NCBI GenBank assembly: GCA_964517765.1
Contig: CAZFEN010000015.1
Coordinates: forward strand, 1 to 32,416
DNA: 32,416 bases
Direction: 5' to 3'
Source of the DNA: Hydromicrobium sp964517765
Lineage (GTDB): Bacteria > Actinomycetota > Humimicrobiia > Humimicrobiales > Humimicrobiaceae
Positions 14,641-22,076 of the stretch are shown here, piece after piece. The notes beneath the pieces are model-generated. The model did no database searches. It saw nothing but the letters and a program-made list of their open reading frames with translations, and was not told the origin of the DNA. The number at the start of each line of letters is the position of its first letter. Positions within the stretch are counted from its first letter, which is position 1. A program made the position numbers and the translations under genes.

Positions 14641-15681
14641 TTATCCCTCTATATAATTTCTCTTAATAAATGGGGAGGTCATACAGGATAATAAACCAAA
14701 ATAATCAAGATTAAAAGAGATTATTCCACCTGCTTCCAGATTTAAAGTATTTTCTCCGTGTTTTTTTAGTTTTTCTTCCCTTACACTTAAAATAGTGTGG
14801 TCGCTGCTCTGGTTCAAAATACTCAAATAATCGCTGCGGCAGTGAATATTCTTACTATTCACATCCTGAAGCCCGAAGGCCAGTATTACTTTATATACAT
14901 CATCATTTCTTTTTTTAACCTCTATTATTTCGGCTTCAAGAATAAACGAGTCCGTATATGCGTCTTTAATGGTCCTGTAATTTACAGTATCATGCCCGAG
15001 GAGTATAGCTTCTCCTATCCTTACCTGATTGACTCCTTTGGAAATCGAACCTTTTTCTATTAAATTCCAGACACTTGAATTTCCACCCGAGATTACCGGT
15101 ATATTTATTCCTGTGATTTTCATAACATCTTCCCTCAGATCTACAAGCATTTTTAGACTTTCAGGGTCCGGACCATTTTTAGTGACACACCTTGCATTTG
15201 TCCCCAAACCATATAATTCGATAGATCCGAAATTATCTACTATCTGCTGACAGAAATTCACTACTTCCTCCGGGAGCAGCCCTTCTCTGCGGTCATCTGT
15301 TTCCACCATAACTATTATTCTATGCTTAATCTTCTTCCTGCGGCAGATTTTTTCTATTATTTCCAGAGTTTTTAACTGGGTATTTAAGCTGATATCACAA
15401 ATTTCGAGTAAATCTTCGACTTCACCGGGCATGGGGCTCCTCATCATTAGAAGCTTCTGATCTTCCCCGTAAAAATTCCTTAATTTCTTAAGATTTTCCA
15501 GCCGGCTGTCTCCAAAAACAGCAATACCGGATTTTTTCATTGCCCCTGCTATTTTAACATCTCCCAGTACACACTTGGTAACACCGACTACAGATATTCC
15601 AAGATCCGCGCACCGCGTATTAATGATCTCACTATTATAAGAAATTTTATCCAGGTATATTTTTAAGCAAGGATAACTCAT
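14641..15681 (-). CDS. PLP-dependent amino-acid racemase, ornithine/alanine racemase-like
   Basis: 346 residues. The fold-type III PLP barrel is seen from CLKIYLDKISYNSEIINTRC and the PLP lysine in VVGVTKCVLGD (Lys36). Further on are IIVMVETDDRREGL, ELYGLGTNARC, VISGGNSSVW and NQVRIGEAILLG. These motifs match the racemase family that includes clostridial ornithine racemase (Orr) and YhfX-like proteins, and they differ clearly from the alr product in this window. The natural substrate could be ornithine, lysine, alanine or another amino acid. It starts 13 bases after the rpsI stop, so it is probably co-transcribed with the ribosomal genes. The ATG start gives the normal family N-terminus. Confidence 0.8.
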   Translation of the reverse strand: MSYPCLKIYLDKISYNSEIINTRCADLGISVVGVTKCVLGDVKIAGAMKKSGIAVFGDSRLENLKKLRNFYGEDQKLLMMRSPMPGEVEDLLEICDISLNTQLKTLEIIEKICRRKKIKHRIIVMVETDDRREGLLPEEVVNFCQQIVDNFGSIELYGLGTNARCVTKNGPDPESLKMLVDLREDVMKITGINIPVISGGNSSVWNLIEKGSISKGVNQVRIGEAILLGHDTVNYRTIKDAYTDSFILEAEIIEVKKRNDDVYKVILAFGLQDVNSKNIHCRSDYLSILNQSSDHTILSVREEKLKKHGENTLNLEAGGIISFNLDYFGLLSCMTSPFIKRNYIEG

Positions 15682-15694
15682 TAAGAAAAGATAT

Positions 15695-16090
15695 TTATCT
15701 TTTGGAGAACTGAGGTCTTTTTCTGGCTTTTTTGAGACCGTATTTCTTTCTTTCCTTTATTCTTGAATCTCTGGTCAAAAAACCTTCTCTTTTTAGCAAC
15801 GGCCGATATTCTTCATTGATCTCAAGTAGTGCTTTCGAAATACTGTGACGTAACGCTCCTGCCTGACCGGAGATTCCCCCTCCAGACAAATCTGCAATAA
15901 CATCATAAGCATTCTCAGTACTGGTAACTTTGAAAGGCTCCATAATAATTGTTAAAAGAGAGTCTCTTCTGAAATATTCCTTGAAATCTCTTGAATTAAC
16001 AGTGATTTTTCCTTCCCCGGGCATCAGCCTTACTTTTGCCACAGATCGCTTTCTTTTACCGGTTGAACTATAAACTACCTCTTTTGCCAA
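15695..16090 (-). CDS. rpsI: 30S ribosomal protein uS9
   Basis: 131 residues, full length. Seen: YSSTGKRKRSVAKVRLMPGEGKITVN at the N-terminus, GGGISGQAGALRHSISKALL in the middle, and the basic tail KERKKYGLKKARKRPQFSKR, whose final Ser-Lys-Arg reaches toward the P-site tRNA. It is paired with rplM, 14 bases upstream, the usual two-gene unit. It is followed at once by the racemase gene instead of directly by glmM. Confidence 0.98.
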   Translation of the reverse strand: MAKEVVYSSTGKRKRSVAKVRLMPGEGKITVNSRDFKEYFRRDSLLTIIMEPFKVTSTENAYDVIADLSGGGISGQAGALRHSISKALLEINEEYRPLLKREGFLTRDSRIKERKKYGLKKARKRPQFSKR

Positions 16091-16104
16091 ATTAATTCTC
16101 CTTC

Positions 16105-16548
16105 TTACAAATCAATTTTTTCAGGTTTTTGCGCATTATGCAGATTATTTTCACCCTTATATATTTTTAATTTCTTAAGTATTTTCTTACCCAGAATGTT
16201 ATGGGGCAGCATTCCCTTTACTGCATTTCTTAAAACAAATTCGGGTGATTTTTCCATCATTTTTTCCAGACTGGTAACCTTCAGGTTCCCTACATATCCG
16301 GAATGTCTGTAATAATTCTTATGTTTTAACTTATTTCCGGTAACTTTTATCTTATCTGCATTTATGACTATGACAAAATCACCACAATCCAGATGCGGCG
16401 TGAAAGTCGGTTTATTCTTGCCTCTTAAAATTCTGGCTATTCCCGTGCATAGACGTCCCAGAGTTTTATCTTTCGCATCAACCAGAAACCACTTTTTCTT
16501 GATTTCTTCTTTTTTTAAGTTAAATGTTTTGAGCCCTACATTTACCAT
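16105..16548 (-). CDS. rplM: 50S ribosomal protein uL13
   Basis: 147 residues. Seen: KKKWFLVDAKDKTLGRLCTGIARILRGKNKPTFTPHLDCGDFVIVINA and the KHKNYYRHSGYVGNLK segment, then AVKGMLPHNILGKKILKKLKIYKG. These cover the family's conserved core, an early-assembling 23S rRNA-binding protein. The start ATG follows a GGAGG-type site and the gene lies 12 bases after truA. Confidence 0.98.
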   Translation of the reverse strand: MVNVGLKTFNLKKEEIKKKWFLVDAKDKTLGRLCTGIARILRGKNKPTFTPHLDCGDFVIVINADKIKVTGNKLKHKNYYRHSGYVGNLKVTSLEKMMEKSPEFVLRNAVKGMLPHNILGKKILKKLKIYKGENNLHNAQKPEKIDL

Positions 16549-16560
16549 AGATTCCTCCAG

Positions 16561-17310
16561 TTACCTAAAATATTCCACCCTCGTAAGAAAAAGGCCCTTC
16601 GCCGGCACTATTCCCCCGGCAAATTTTCTATCTCTATTCTTCAGAGCTTCGCTTATACTTGAGATTGCTCTCTGCCCGCTTCCTATTTCAAGCACAGTAC
16701 CGACTATAACCCTTGTCATGTTATATAAAAATGAATTCGCCGCTATTTTAAAAATCACCAGATCACCCCTGGTTCTTTCTACCGTAAACCTGTATACTTT
16801 CCTGACTGTGTTTCCGCTCAGACATTCCACATTACAAAAAGATGCGAAATCTTTTGCTCCCAAAAACATCCGAGCGGCTTTTTTCATCGCCTTTATCTCC
16901 AGTTTCCTGGTTATAAGAATACTGTACTTTTTCAAAAAAACACTTTGATACTCTTTGTTTACAACAAAATAGCTGTACTCTCTTAAGCCTGCATCCCTTC
17001 TGGCATCAAAAGAAGGGCTTACTCTTTCAATTTTTTTAATAACCATATCATCAGGAAGCAAACTATTTATGGACCATAATATCCTGTAGATATCCGGTTC
17101 CTTATTGGTTTTAAAATTAATTACCTGATATCTTGCATGGACCCCTGCATCAGTTCTTCCGGCATACTGAATATCTATTTTCTCGTTCAGGACCCTGGAA
17201 AGAACAGGTACCAGTTCTCCCTGAATAGTATTAACTCCACCTGGCTGTATTTGAAATCCGCTGTAATTGGTTCCATCATATTCCAGAACAGCTATGTAGT
17301 TATTTATCAT
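16561..17310 (-). CDS. truA: tRNA pseudouridine(38-40) synthase
   Basis: 249 residues. It isomerises uridines 38-40 of the tRNA anticodon arm. Seen: VLEYDGTNYSGFQIQPGGVNTIQGEL at the N-terminus, the catalytic motif YAGRTDAGVHAR with Asp54, SFDARRDAGLREYSYFVV, and FLYNMTRVIVGTVLEIGSG near the C-terminus. This is the standard TruA set. The gene lies 46 bases after rplQ and 12 before rplM, its usual position in Gram-positive-type alpha operons. Confidence 0.97.
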   Translation of the reverse strand: MINNYIAVLEYDGTNYSGFQIQPGGVNTIQGELVPVLSRVLNEKIDIQYAGRTDAGVHARYQVINFKTNKEPDIYRILWSINSLLPDDMVIKKIERVSPSFDARRDAGLREYSYFVVNKEYQSVFLKKYSILITRKLEIKAMKKAARMFLGAKDFASFCNVECLSGNTVRKVYRFTVERTRGDLVIFKIAANSFLYNMTRVIVGTVLEIGSGQRAISSISEALKNRDRKFAGGIVPAKGLFLTRVEYFR

Positions 17311-17356
17311 CTTACGACTTTTAAATTACGATTTTCAAAACAACATCGATTCCGCT

Positions 17357-17713
17357 TTATTTTATCAGCAGCTCCATTATCGCCAGCTCGGCACCATCTC
17401 CCACTCTGTTCTTATATTTGACGATCCTTGTAAATCCACTGGATCTATCATACATCCCCGGAGCTATTTCATTAAACAATTTCTGTACCGCACTGGCATT
17501 ACCCAGTAATTTAATGCACTGCCTTCTGGCAGCCAGGTTATCCTTTTTAGCCGTGGTTATAAGTTTATCTACGAAACTCCGTAAAAACTTGGCCTTCGGC
17601 ACAGTAGTTTTAATTTTTTTATTTTCGAATAATGAAATGGCTAAATTTCTCATAATTGCTTTTTGATGGCTGCTGTCTCCGCCAAATCTTCTACCTTTTT
17701 TAGGTATTACCAT
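17357..17713 (-). CDS. rplQ: 50S ribosomal protein bL17
   Basis: 118 residues, normal length. Seen: RRFGGDSSHQKAIMRNLAISLFENKKIKTTVPKAKFLRSFVDKLITTAK, the family's core, and a C-terminal GFTRIVKYKNRVGDGAELAIMELL. bL17 sits near the peptide exit tunnel. It follows rpoA by 20 bases, as in most bacteria. Confidence 0.98.
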   Translation of the reverse strand: MVIPKKGRRFGGDSSHQKAIMRNLAISLFENKKIKTTVPKAKFLRSFVDKLITTAKKDNLAARRQCIKLLGNASAVQKLFNEIAPGMYDRSSGFTRIVKYKNRVGDGAELAIMELLIK

Positions 17714-17733
17714 ATCCCGCTTCTCCCCGGTTG

Positions 17734-18669
17734 TTATTTTTGCTTAAAGGATAGTTCCAGTTCTTTTATTTTATCTTTTACTTCCTGAATAGACTTTTGA
17801 CCAAAATTTCTTATATCAAGAAGTTCGTCTTCGCTGTATTCCAACAACTTTTCTACTGAATCGATTCCCTCTCTCTTGAGACAGTTGTATGCCCTTACAG
17901 AAAGTTCAAGTTCTTCTATCGAAGGGTATACCTGTTTTTTATCTTCCTGTTCGATTTCTTCGAATATTGGTTCGTCTTTGCTTTCTCTGTCGGATAAATC
18001 TATCATAAGTGCCATATAATCATTAATAATCTTAGACGCCTGACTCAAAACATCTTCCGGTTTGACACTACCATTTGTCTTGATGCTTATTGAGAGCTTG
18101 TCAAAATTAGTCACCTGGCCCACTCTTGTATTTTCGACTTTGAATTGAACAAGTCTTACCGGTGAAAATATTGTATCGATAGGTATTACTCCCAGAGGCT
18201 CGCCCTCTACTGCGTTTTCTTCCGCATTCTTATAACCTTTATTTTTCTCCAGTCTTATTTCTGCATCCAGTTTCCCTCTTTTGGTCAGTGTACAAATATA
18301 CCGGTCAGGATTTATTACTTCTACATCAGAGGAAAGTTTTATATCCGAAGCTGTTACGATTCCGGAACCTTTTTTTTCAAGTTTCAACAGTAAGGGTTCA
18401 TCACCTTCCATCTTAAAAACAATCCCTTTAAGATTGGCAATAAATTCTATTATATCCTCTTTCATCCCATCCAGAGTCGAAAATTCATGCATAATATTTT
18501 CCAATCTGATCCTTGTGATTCCCGCTCCCTCTATGGATGAAAGCAGGACCCTTCTTATTGAATTACCCAGAGTGTGTCCAAATCCTCTTTCTAGTGGTTC
18601 AATAATAAATTCACCGGAAAAATCATCTTTATGCTTAATGCTCACATTGGGTTTATGCATTTTTAGCAA
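17734..18669 (-). CDS. rpoA: DNA-directed RNA polymerase subunit alpha
   Basis: 311 residues. The N-terminal assembly domain has EFIIEPLERGFGHTLGNSIRRVLLSSIEGAGITRIRLENIMHEFSTLDGMKEDI and VRLVQFKVENTRVGQVTNFDKLSISIKTNG. After an acidic linker (about residues 225-245) comes the C-terminal domain with ELSVRAYNCLKREGIDSVEKLL and IRNFGQKSIQEVKDKI, which binds UP elements and activators. I prefer the TTG at 18669, ten bases after AGGAGG, because MLxxxKP is the usual RpoA N-terminus. The ATG three codons later sits 19 bases from that site and gives a protein three residues shorter. Confidence 0.97.
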   Translation of the reverse strand: MLKMHKPNVSIKHKDDFSGEFIIEPLERGFGHTLGNSIRRVLLSSIEGAGITRIRLENIMHEFSTLDGMKEDIIEFIANLKGIVFKMEGDEPLLLKLEKKGSGIVTASDIKLSSDVEVINPDRYICTLTKRGKLDAEIRLEKNKGYKNAEENAVEGEPLGVIPIDTIFSPVRLVQFKVENTRVGQVTNFDKLSISIKTNGSVKPEDVLSQASKIINDYMALMIDLSDRESKDEPIFEEIEQEDKKQVYPSIEELELSVRAYNCLKREGIDSVEKLLEYSEDELLDIRNFGQKSIQEVKDKIKELELSFKQK

Positions 18670-18716
18670 TTTGCGTCTACCTCCTAAAGAAAAGAATATT
18701 CAAACGAATACTCAAG

Positions 18717-19343
18717 TTACTTAGAATAAAGTTCCACTATTACTTGTTCATTAACAGGAACTTTTATTTCATCCCGTTCGGGGTACCTTACAAGTTTCCC
18801 TTTCAGCTTATCCAGGTCGACTTCAAGCCATGCAGGTATGGTCAGACTTCCGCCGCTCTCTTTTGCTTCCACTATAGGAGCTATTTCCTTACTGGACTCG
18901 GCAACACTTATTTCATCGCCCTCTTTTAACTGGTAGGAGGGTTTATCGGCTTTTTTACCATTCACCTGAATATGCCCATGGCCGATCAATTGTTTTGCCT
19001 GAACTCTGGAAGTAGCGAATCCCATTGTATAAACAACATTATCGAGTCTGGTTTCCAGAAATTGAAGCAGTATCTCTCCGGTTACTCCTCTTCTTTTTAC
19101 CGCTTTATTATAATAATTTCTAAATTGTCGCTCCAATACCCCGTAATATCTTTTGGCTTTTTGTTTTTCCCTCAACTGTCCATAATATTCGGTTTCTATC
19201 AGTCTTCTTTTGGCCTTTTGACCCGGAACATATGGTTTTTTCTCTATGACACATTTATCGGAGAAACATCTCTGTCCTTTTAAAAATAATTTTTCTTTTT
19301 CTCTTCTGCACTGCTTACAGGCAGACATTTTAGCCATTGACAT
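18717..19343 (-). CDS. rpsD: 30S ribosomal protein uS4, zinc-binding type
   Basis: 208 residues. uS4 starts 30S assembly, and in many bacteria it represses its own operon. Seen: an N-terminal cysteine set, Cys9, Cys12, Cys26 and Cys31, which marks the zinc-binding (C+) form; RRLIETEYYGQLREKQKAKRYYGVLERQF; and the S4 RNA-binding domain LETRLDNVVYTMGFATSRVQAKQLIGHGHIQVNGKK. The first ATG is nine bases after GGAG; ATGs two and five codons later are alternatives. It sits between rpsK and rpoA as usual. Confidence 0.97.
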   Translation of the reverse strand: MSMAKMSACKQCRREKEKLFLKGQRCFSDKCVIEKKPYVPGQKAKRRLIETEYYGQLREKQKAKRYYGVLERQFRNYYNKAVKRRGVTGEILLQFLETRLDNVVYTMGFATSRVQAKQLIGHGHIQVNGKKADKPSYQLKEGDEISVAESSKEIAPIVEAKESGGSLTIPAWLEVDLDKLKGKLVRYPERDEIKVPVNEQVIVELYSK

Positions 19344-19370
19344 CTATAATAACTCCTTGTTTTTGATTTT

Positions 19371-19769
19371 TTATACCCTTCTTCTCTTTGATTGTCTGCA
19401 GCCGTTATGAGGTACGGGGGTTACATCTATTATAGTTCCTATTTCCAGGCCGGCTGCCTGAAGGGACCTTACAGCAGTTTCCCTGCCTGAACCTACGCCT
19501 TTTACTCTTACATCTACCCTCGTGACTCCATGTTCCTGGGCGTTTCTTGCTACTGCATTTGCCGTTATTTGTGCAGCAAACGGAGTGCTTTTTCTCGAAC
19601 CTTTAAAACCATGTCCTCCTGCACTACCCCATGAAATAGTGTTACCGTTCAAGTCAGTTATATTAACAATAGTATTATTAAAGGTAGATTGAATATGAGC
19701 AATCCCGTAAGGTACGTTTTTTCTTTCTTTGCTTTTTGTTTTTCTTTTACCACTGGTTTTTTTTGCCAA
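19371..19769 (-). CDS. rpsK: 30S ribosomal protein uS11
   Basis: 132 residues. Seen: GIAHIQSTFNNTIVNITDLNGNTISWGSAGGHGFKGSRKSTPFAAQ and VRVKGVGSGRETAVRSLQAAGLEIGTIIDVTPVPHNGCRQSKRRRV, the family's two signatures. It forms part of the 30S platform at the mRNA exit. Its N-terminus is the usual short lysine-rich stretch. It follows rpsM by 21 bases. Confidence 0.98.
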   Translation of the reverse strand: MAKKTSGKRKTKSKERKNVPYGIAHIQSTFNNTIVNITDLNGNTISWGSAGGHGFKGSRKSTPFAAQITANAVARNAQEHGVTRVDVRVKGVGSGRETAVRSLQAAGLEIGTIIDVTPVPHNGCRQSKRRRV

Positions 19770-19790
19770 ATTTACCTCCTGAAATTTTAC

Positions 19791-20165
19791 TTAAGCCTGA
19801 CCTTTTTTAATGCCGACACTTCTTCTCTTCCCTTTTCTTGTCCTGGCATTAGTATGGGTTCTCTGACCTCTGACCGGCAGACCTCTTTTATGCCTGATTC
19901 CTTTATAAGAGTTAACTTCGATCAATCTTTTTATATTCTGGCTGATTTCTCTTCTGAGATCTCCCTCGATTGTAAAATTATTTTCTATATATTCCCTTAT
20001 TTTTACTATTTCTTCTTCGCTGAGATCCTTTGCTTTTATACTGCTGCCAATATTTAGTTTTTCCAGAATCGCTTCTGCTCTTGACCTGCCGATACCAAAA
20101 ATATAAGTCAAAGCTATACAGATATGTTTATCGTTTGGTACGTCAATACCCGAAATTCTTACCAA
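19791..20165 (-). CDS. rpsM: 30S ribosomal protein uS13
   Basis: 124 residues. Seen: RISGIDVPNDKHICIALTYIFGIGRSRAEAIL at the N-terminus, RREISQNIKRLIEVNSYKGIRHKRGLPVRGQRTHTNARTRKGK as the central RNA-binding block, and a basic tail that reaches the P-site tRNA. It follows rpmJ by 12 bases, the standard alpha-operon head. Confidence 0.98.
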   Translation of the reverse strand: MVRISGIDVPNDKHICIALTYIFGIGRSRAEAILEKLNIGSSIKAKDLSEEEIVKIREYIENNFTIEGDLRREISQNIKRLIEVNSYKGIRHKRGLPVRGQRTHTNARTRKGKRRSVGIKKGQA

Positions 20166-20177
20166 TTAAAAACCTCC

Positions 20178-20291
20178 TTAACCCTGTCTCTGTTTATGGC
20201 GGGGATTTTTACAAATAATAATGACTTTCCCTTCCCTTTTTATAACTTTGCAACTCTTGCATATTTTTTTAACCGATGGTTTGACTTTCAT
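20178..20291 (-). CDS. rpmJ: 50S ribosomal protein bL36, zinc-ribbon type
   Basis: 37 residues, the normal length. It begins MKVKPSVKKICKSCKVIKREG and ends NPRHKQRQG. The zinc site is complete: Cys11, Cys14, Cys27 and His32 (the CxxC...CxxxxH pattern), so this is the zinc-binding form. The ATG follows AAGGA by six bases. It lies between infA and rpsM, its usual neighbours. Confidence 0.97.
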   Translation of the reverse strand: MKVKPSVKKICKSCKVIKREGKVIIICKNPRHKQRQG

Positions 20292-20356
20292 TTTTGTTCC
20301 TTCTTTTTATAATCTTCTTCCCATCTAATAAAACCTGAAATCCAGATTTTAATCAT
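20288..20356 (-). other. 22-codon open frame filling the infA-rpmJ spacer
   Basis: An ATG three bases after the infA stop opens a frame of 22 residues (begins MIKIWISGFIRWEEDYKKK) whose TGA overlaps the rpmJ ATG as ATGA. No ribosome site stands at normal distance; GGAAGGA occurs just before the hairpin at 20359-20380. An open frame of this length can occur by chance, so it is listed only as a possibility. Confidence 0.2.
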
Positions 20357-20358
20357 AA

Positions 20359-20380
20359 ATCACTTTTTTCTAAAAGTGAT
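20359..20380 (-). other. Perfect 9-bp hairpin over the infA stop codon
   Basis: In the mRNA ATCACTTTT pairs with AAAAGTGAT around a four-base AGAA loop. The stem covers the last codons and the TGA of infA. The bases after it (TTATGATT on the coding strand) are not a run of T, so a terminator is unlikely; an RNA end or a processing structure is possible. Confidence 0.45.
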
Positions 20381-20581
20381 CCTTCCTCTGCTTAAATCGT
20401 ATGGTGATATCTCAACTTTAACTTTATCACCGGGTAGAATCTTTATATAATGCATTCTCATTTTACCTGAAATATGTGCCAGCACCCTGTGGCCATTATC
20501 AAGTTCCACTCTAAACATAGCATTTGGAAGCGCTTCTAAAATAGTCCCCTCGGCTTCTATTATTTCTTCTTTTTTAGAAAT
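20360..20581 (-). CDS. infA: Translation initiation factor IF-1, apparently starting at ATT
   Basis: 73 residues, the normal IF-1 length. The frame reads SKKEEIIEAEGTILEALPNAMFRVELDNGHRVLAHISGKMRMHYIKILPGDKVKVEISPYDLSRGRITFRKK in order, a complete OB-fold with all usual IF-1 blocks. Upstream in frame there is TAG and then CAT GGG GGT TCA ATA ATT before the conserved Ser-Lys-Lys; there is no ATG, GTG or TTG. The first in-frame ATG is inside PNAMFRV and would remove the first strand. ATT (20581-20579) is six bases after the Shine-Dalgarno-like GGGGGT (20593-20588), ideal spacing, and gives MSKKEE, the common IF-1 N-terminus. ATA one codon earlier is less likely. Confidence 0.9.
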   Translation of the reverse strand: MSKKEEIIEAEGTILEALPNAMFRVELDNGHRVLAHISGKMRMHYIKILPGDKVKVEISPYDLSRGRITFRKK

Positions 20582-20612
20582 TATTGAACCCCCATGCTAA
20601 TATTTCAATGTA

Positions 20613-20640
20613 AAAATAGCGCAAATACGTAGGTTATCAA
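20613..20640 (-). promoter_or_regulatory. Possible internal promoter of infA
   Basis: In the 95-base map-infA gap, TTGATA (20640-20635) and TATTTT (20618-20613) are separated by 16 bases on the minus strand, matching five and four of six positions. Transcription would begin near 20606, leaving a leader of about 25 bases before the ATT codon. This is the longest spacer between genes from tuf to rpsI. Confidence 0.4.
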
Positions 20641-20676
20641 AAAACCCTCAGTATGTCCATAAATTTTTTTAAAAAC

Positions 20677-21444
20677 TCAAGTCAATCTGGTCAATATCAA
20701 AGGACCATCTTCCCATATCGCCACTGAATCCTCAAAGTGACAGGAAAGCTTCCTATCCATAGTCACGACAGTCCACAGATCACTCGATACTTCGACATCA
20801 CTCGTGCCCTGATTAAACATAGGCTCTATAGCCAGGACCATACCTTGTTTTAGAATCGGGCCCTGTCCGGGAGGTCCGTAATTCAGTATCTGAGGATCTT
20901 CATGCATTTCCCTTCCTATACCGTGACCAACAAAATCTTTAACTACCGAAAATCCTTCCGCTTCAGCTCTGTTTTCAATAGTGTTAGAAATATCCGATAA
21001 TCTATTTCCGGAGATGCATTTTCCTATTGCCATGTCCAGCGCTTCCCTGGTAGCATTCCATAACCTTTCGGCAGTATTTCCGATGTCCCCTACTTTATAA
21101 GTCCGGGCGGCATCGCCATAAAAACCTTCAATTTTTACACCGACATCAATAGAGACCAGTTCTCCGTCCTTTATAACTCTCCTGCCCGGAATACCATGAA
21201 CCACCTCTTCGTTGATCGATATACAGACACTGCTTGGAAAAGGCTTCTTACTGAGTTTCCCCCTGTAACCCTTAAAAGCAGGAACAGCCCTCTCACCTAT
21301 TATAGTCTCTTCTGCAATCCTATCTATATAATCGGTGGTTATACCGGGTTTTAAGATTTCCTCTATTTTCAAAAAAACTTTAGCTACAATTTTACCAGCT
21401 TTGCGCATTATTCTAATTTCATCTGCTGATTTGCATATTATCAT
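20677..21444 (-). CDS. map: Methionine aminopeptidase, type I
   Basis: 255 residues. It removes the initiator methionine from new proteins. Seen: His84 in VVHGIP, the metal ligands Asp100 and Asp111 in SIDVGVKIEGFYGDAARTY, the histidine of DFVGHGIGREMHEDP, and the two glutamates of LAIEPMFNQG and HFEDSVAI. These make the complete two-metal site. There is no N-terminal zinc-finger extension. The ATG overlaps the adk stop as ATGA, so translation is coupled. Confidence 0.97.
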   Translation of the reverse strand: MIICKSADEIRIMRKAGKIVAKVFLKIEEILKPGITTDYIDRIAEETIIGERAVPAFKGYRGKLSKKPFPSSVCISINEEVVHGIPGRRVIKDGELVSIDVGVKIEGFYGDAARTYKVGDIGNTAERLWNATREALDMAIGKCISGNRLSDISNTIENRAEAEGFSVVKDFVGHGIGREMHEDPQILNYGPPGQGPILKQGMVLAIEPMFNQGTSDVEVSSDLWTVVTMDRKLSCHFEDSVAIWEDGPLILTRLT

Positions 21445-22076
21445 AAAACTTCTAAAATCCTCTTAGTTATTTCTTTCTCTTCACCGGAACCATCAATATT
21501 TACAAGCAGTCCTTTATCAGCATAAAAACCAATAAGCGGCCTGGTTTCTGACTCATACACATCCAGCCTGTGTTCTATGACTTCTTTTTTATCATCTTCT
21601 CTCTCTATCAAATCGCCATTGCACTTTGGACACTTTTCAGGATCTTTATTGTTATTGCCTATACTGAATATACTTTTACAAACGCTGCATGTCCTTCTTT
21701 TGCTGAGTCTGTCTATGATTTCGTCTTTACTCACATTTATATTGATCACCTTATCCAGCCCGATTCCAAGCTCGTCCAGTAAATCTGAAAACATTTCTGT
21801 CTGTTTCAAATTCCTCGGGAAACCATCCATTAAAAATCCATTCTTTGATTTATCCGGGCTTATTTCATTCTTTATTATTTCTATTATTATTCTATCCGGT
21901 ACCAATTTCCCGCTCTCGACAAATCCGGCTGCTTCTTTCCCTAACTCAGATCCCCTTTTTATTTCATTTCTCAGGATATCTCCTGTTGAAATATGGGGTA
22001 TATCGAATTTTTCAGAAATCACTTTTGCCTGTGTCCCCTTTCCGGCACCGGGAGATCCGATTAGAACTATCCTCAT
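21441..22076 (-). CDS. adk: Adenylate kinase, zinc-lid type
   Basis: 211 residues. It interconverts AMP + ATP and 2 ADP. Seen: the P-loop GSPGAGKGTQAK at the N-terminus, ISTGDILRNEI in the AMP site, FLMDGFPRNLKQTE, and a long LID domain with four cysteines (CSVCKSIF...CPKCNGDL), a zinc site typical of Gram-positive and related bacteria, then DDKKEVIEHRLDVY. It overlaps both neighbours by four bases (ATGA with secY and with map). Confidence 0.98.
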   Translation of the reverse strand: MRIVLIGSPGAGKGTQAKVISEKFDIPHISTGDILRNEIKRGSELGKEAAGFVESGKLVPDRIIIEIIKNEISPDKSKNGFLMDGFPRNLKQTEMFSDLLDELGIGLDKVININVSKDEIIDRLSKRRTCSVCKSIFSIGNNNKDPEKCPKCNGDLIEREDDKKEVIEHRLDVYESETRPLIGFYADKGLLVNIDGSGEEKEITKRILEVL

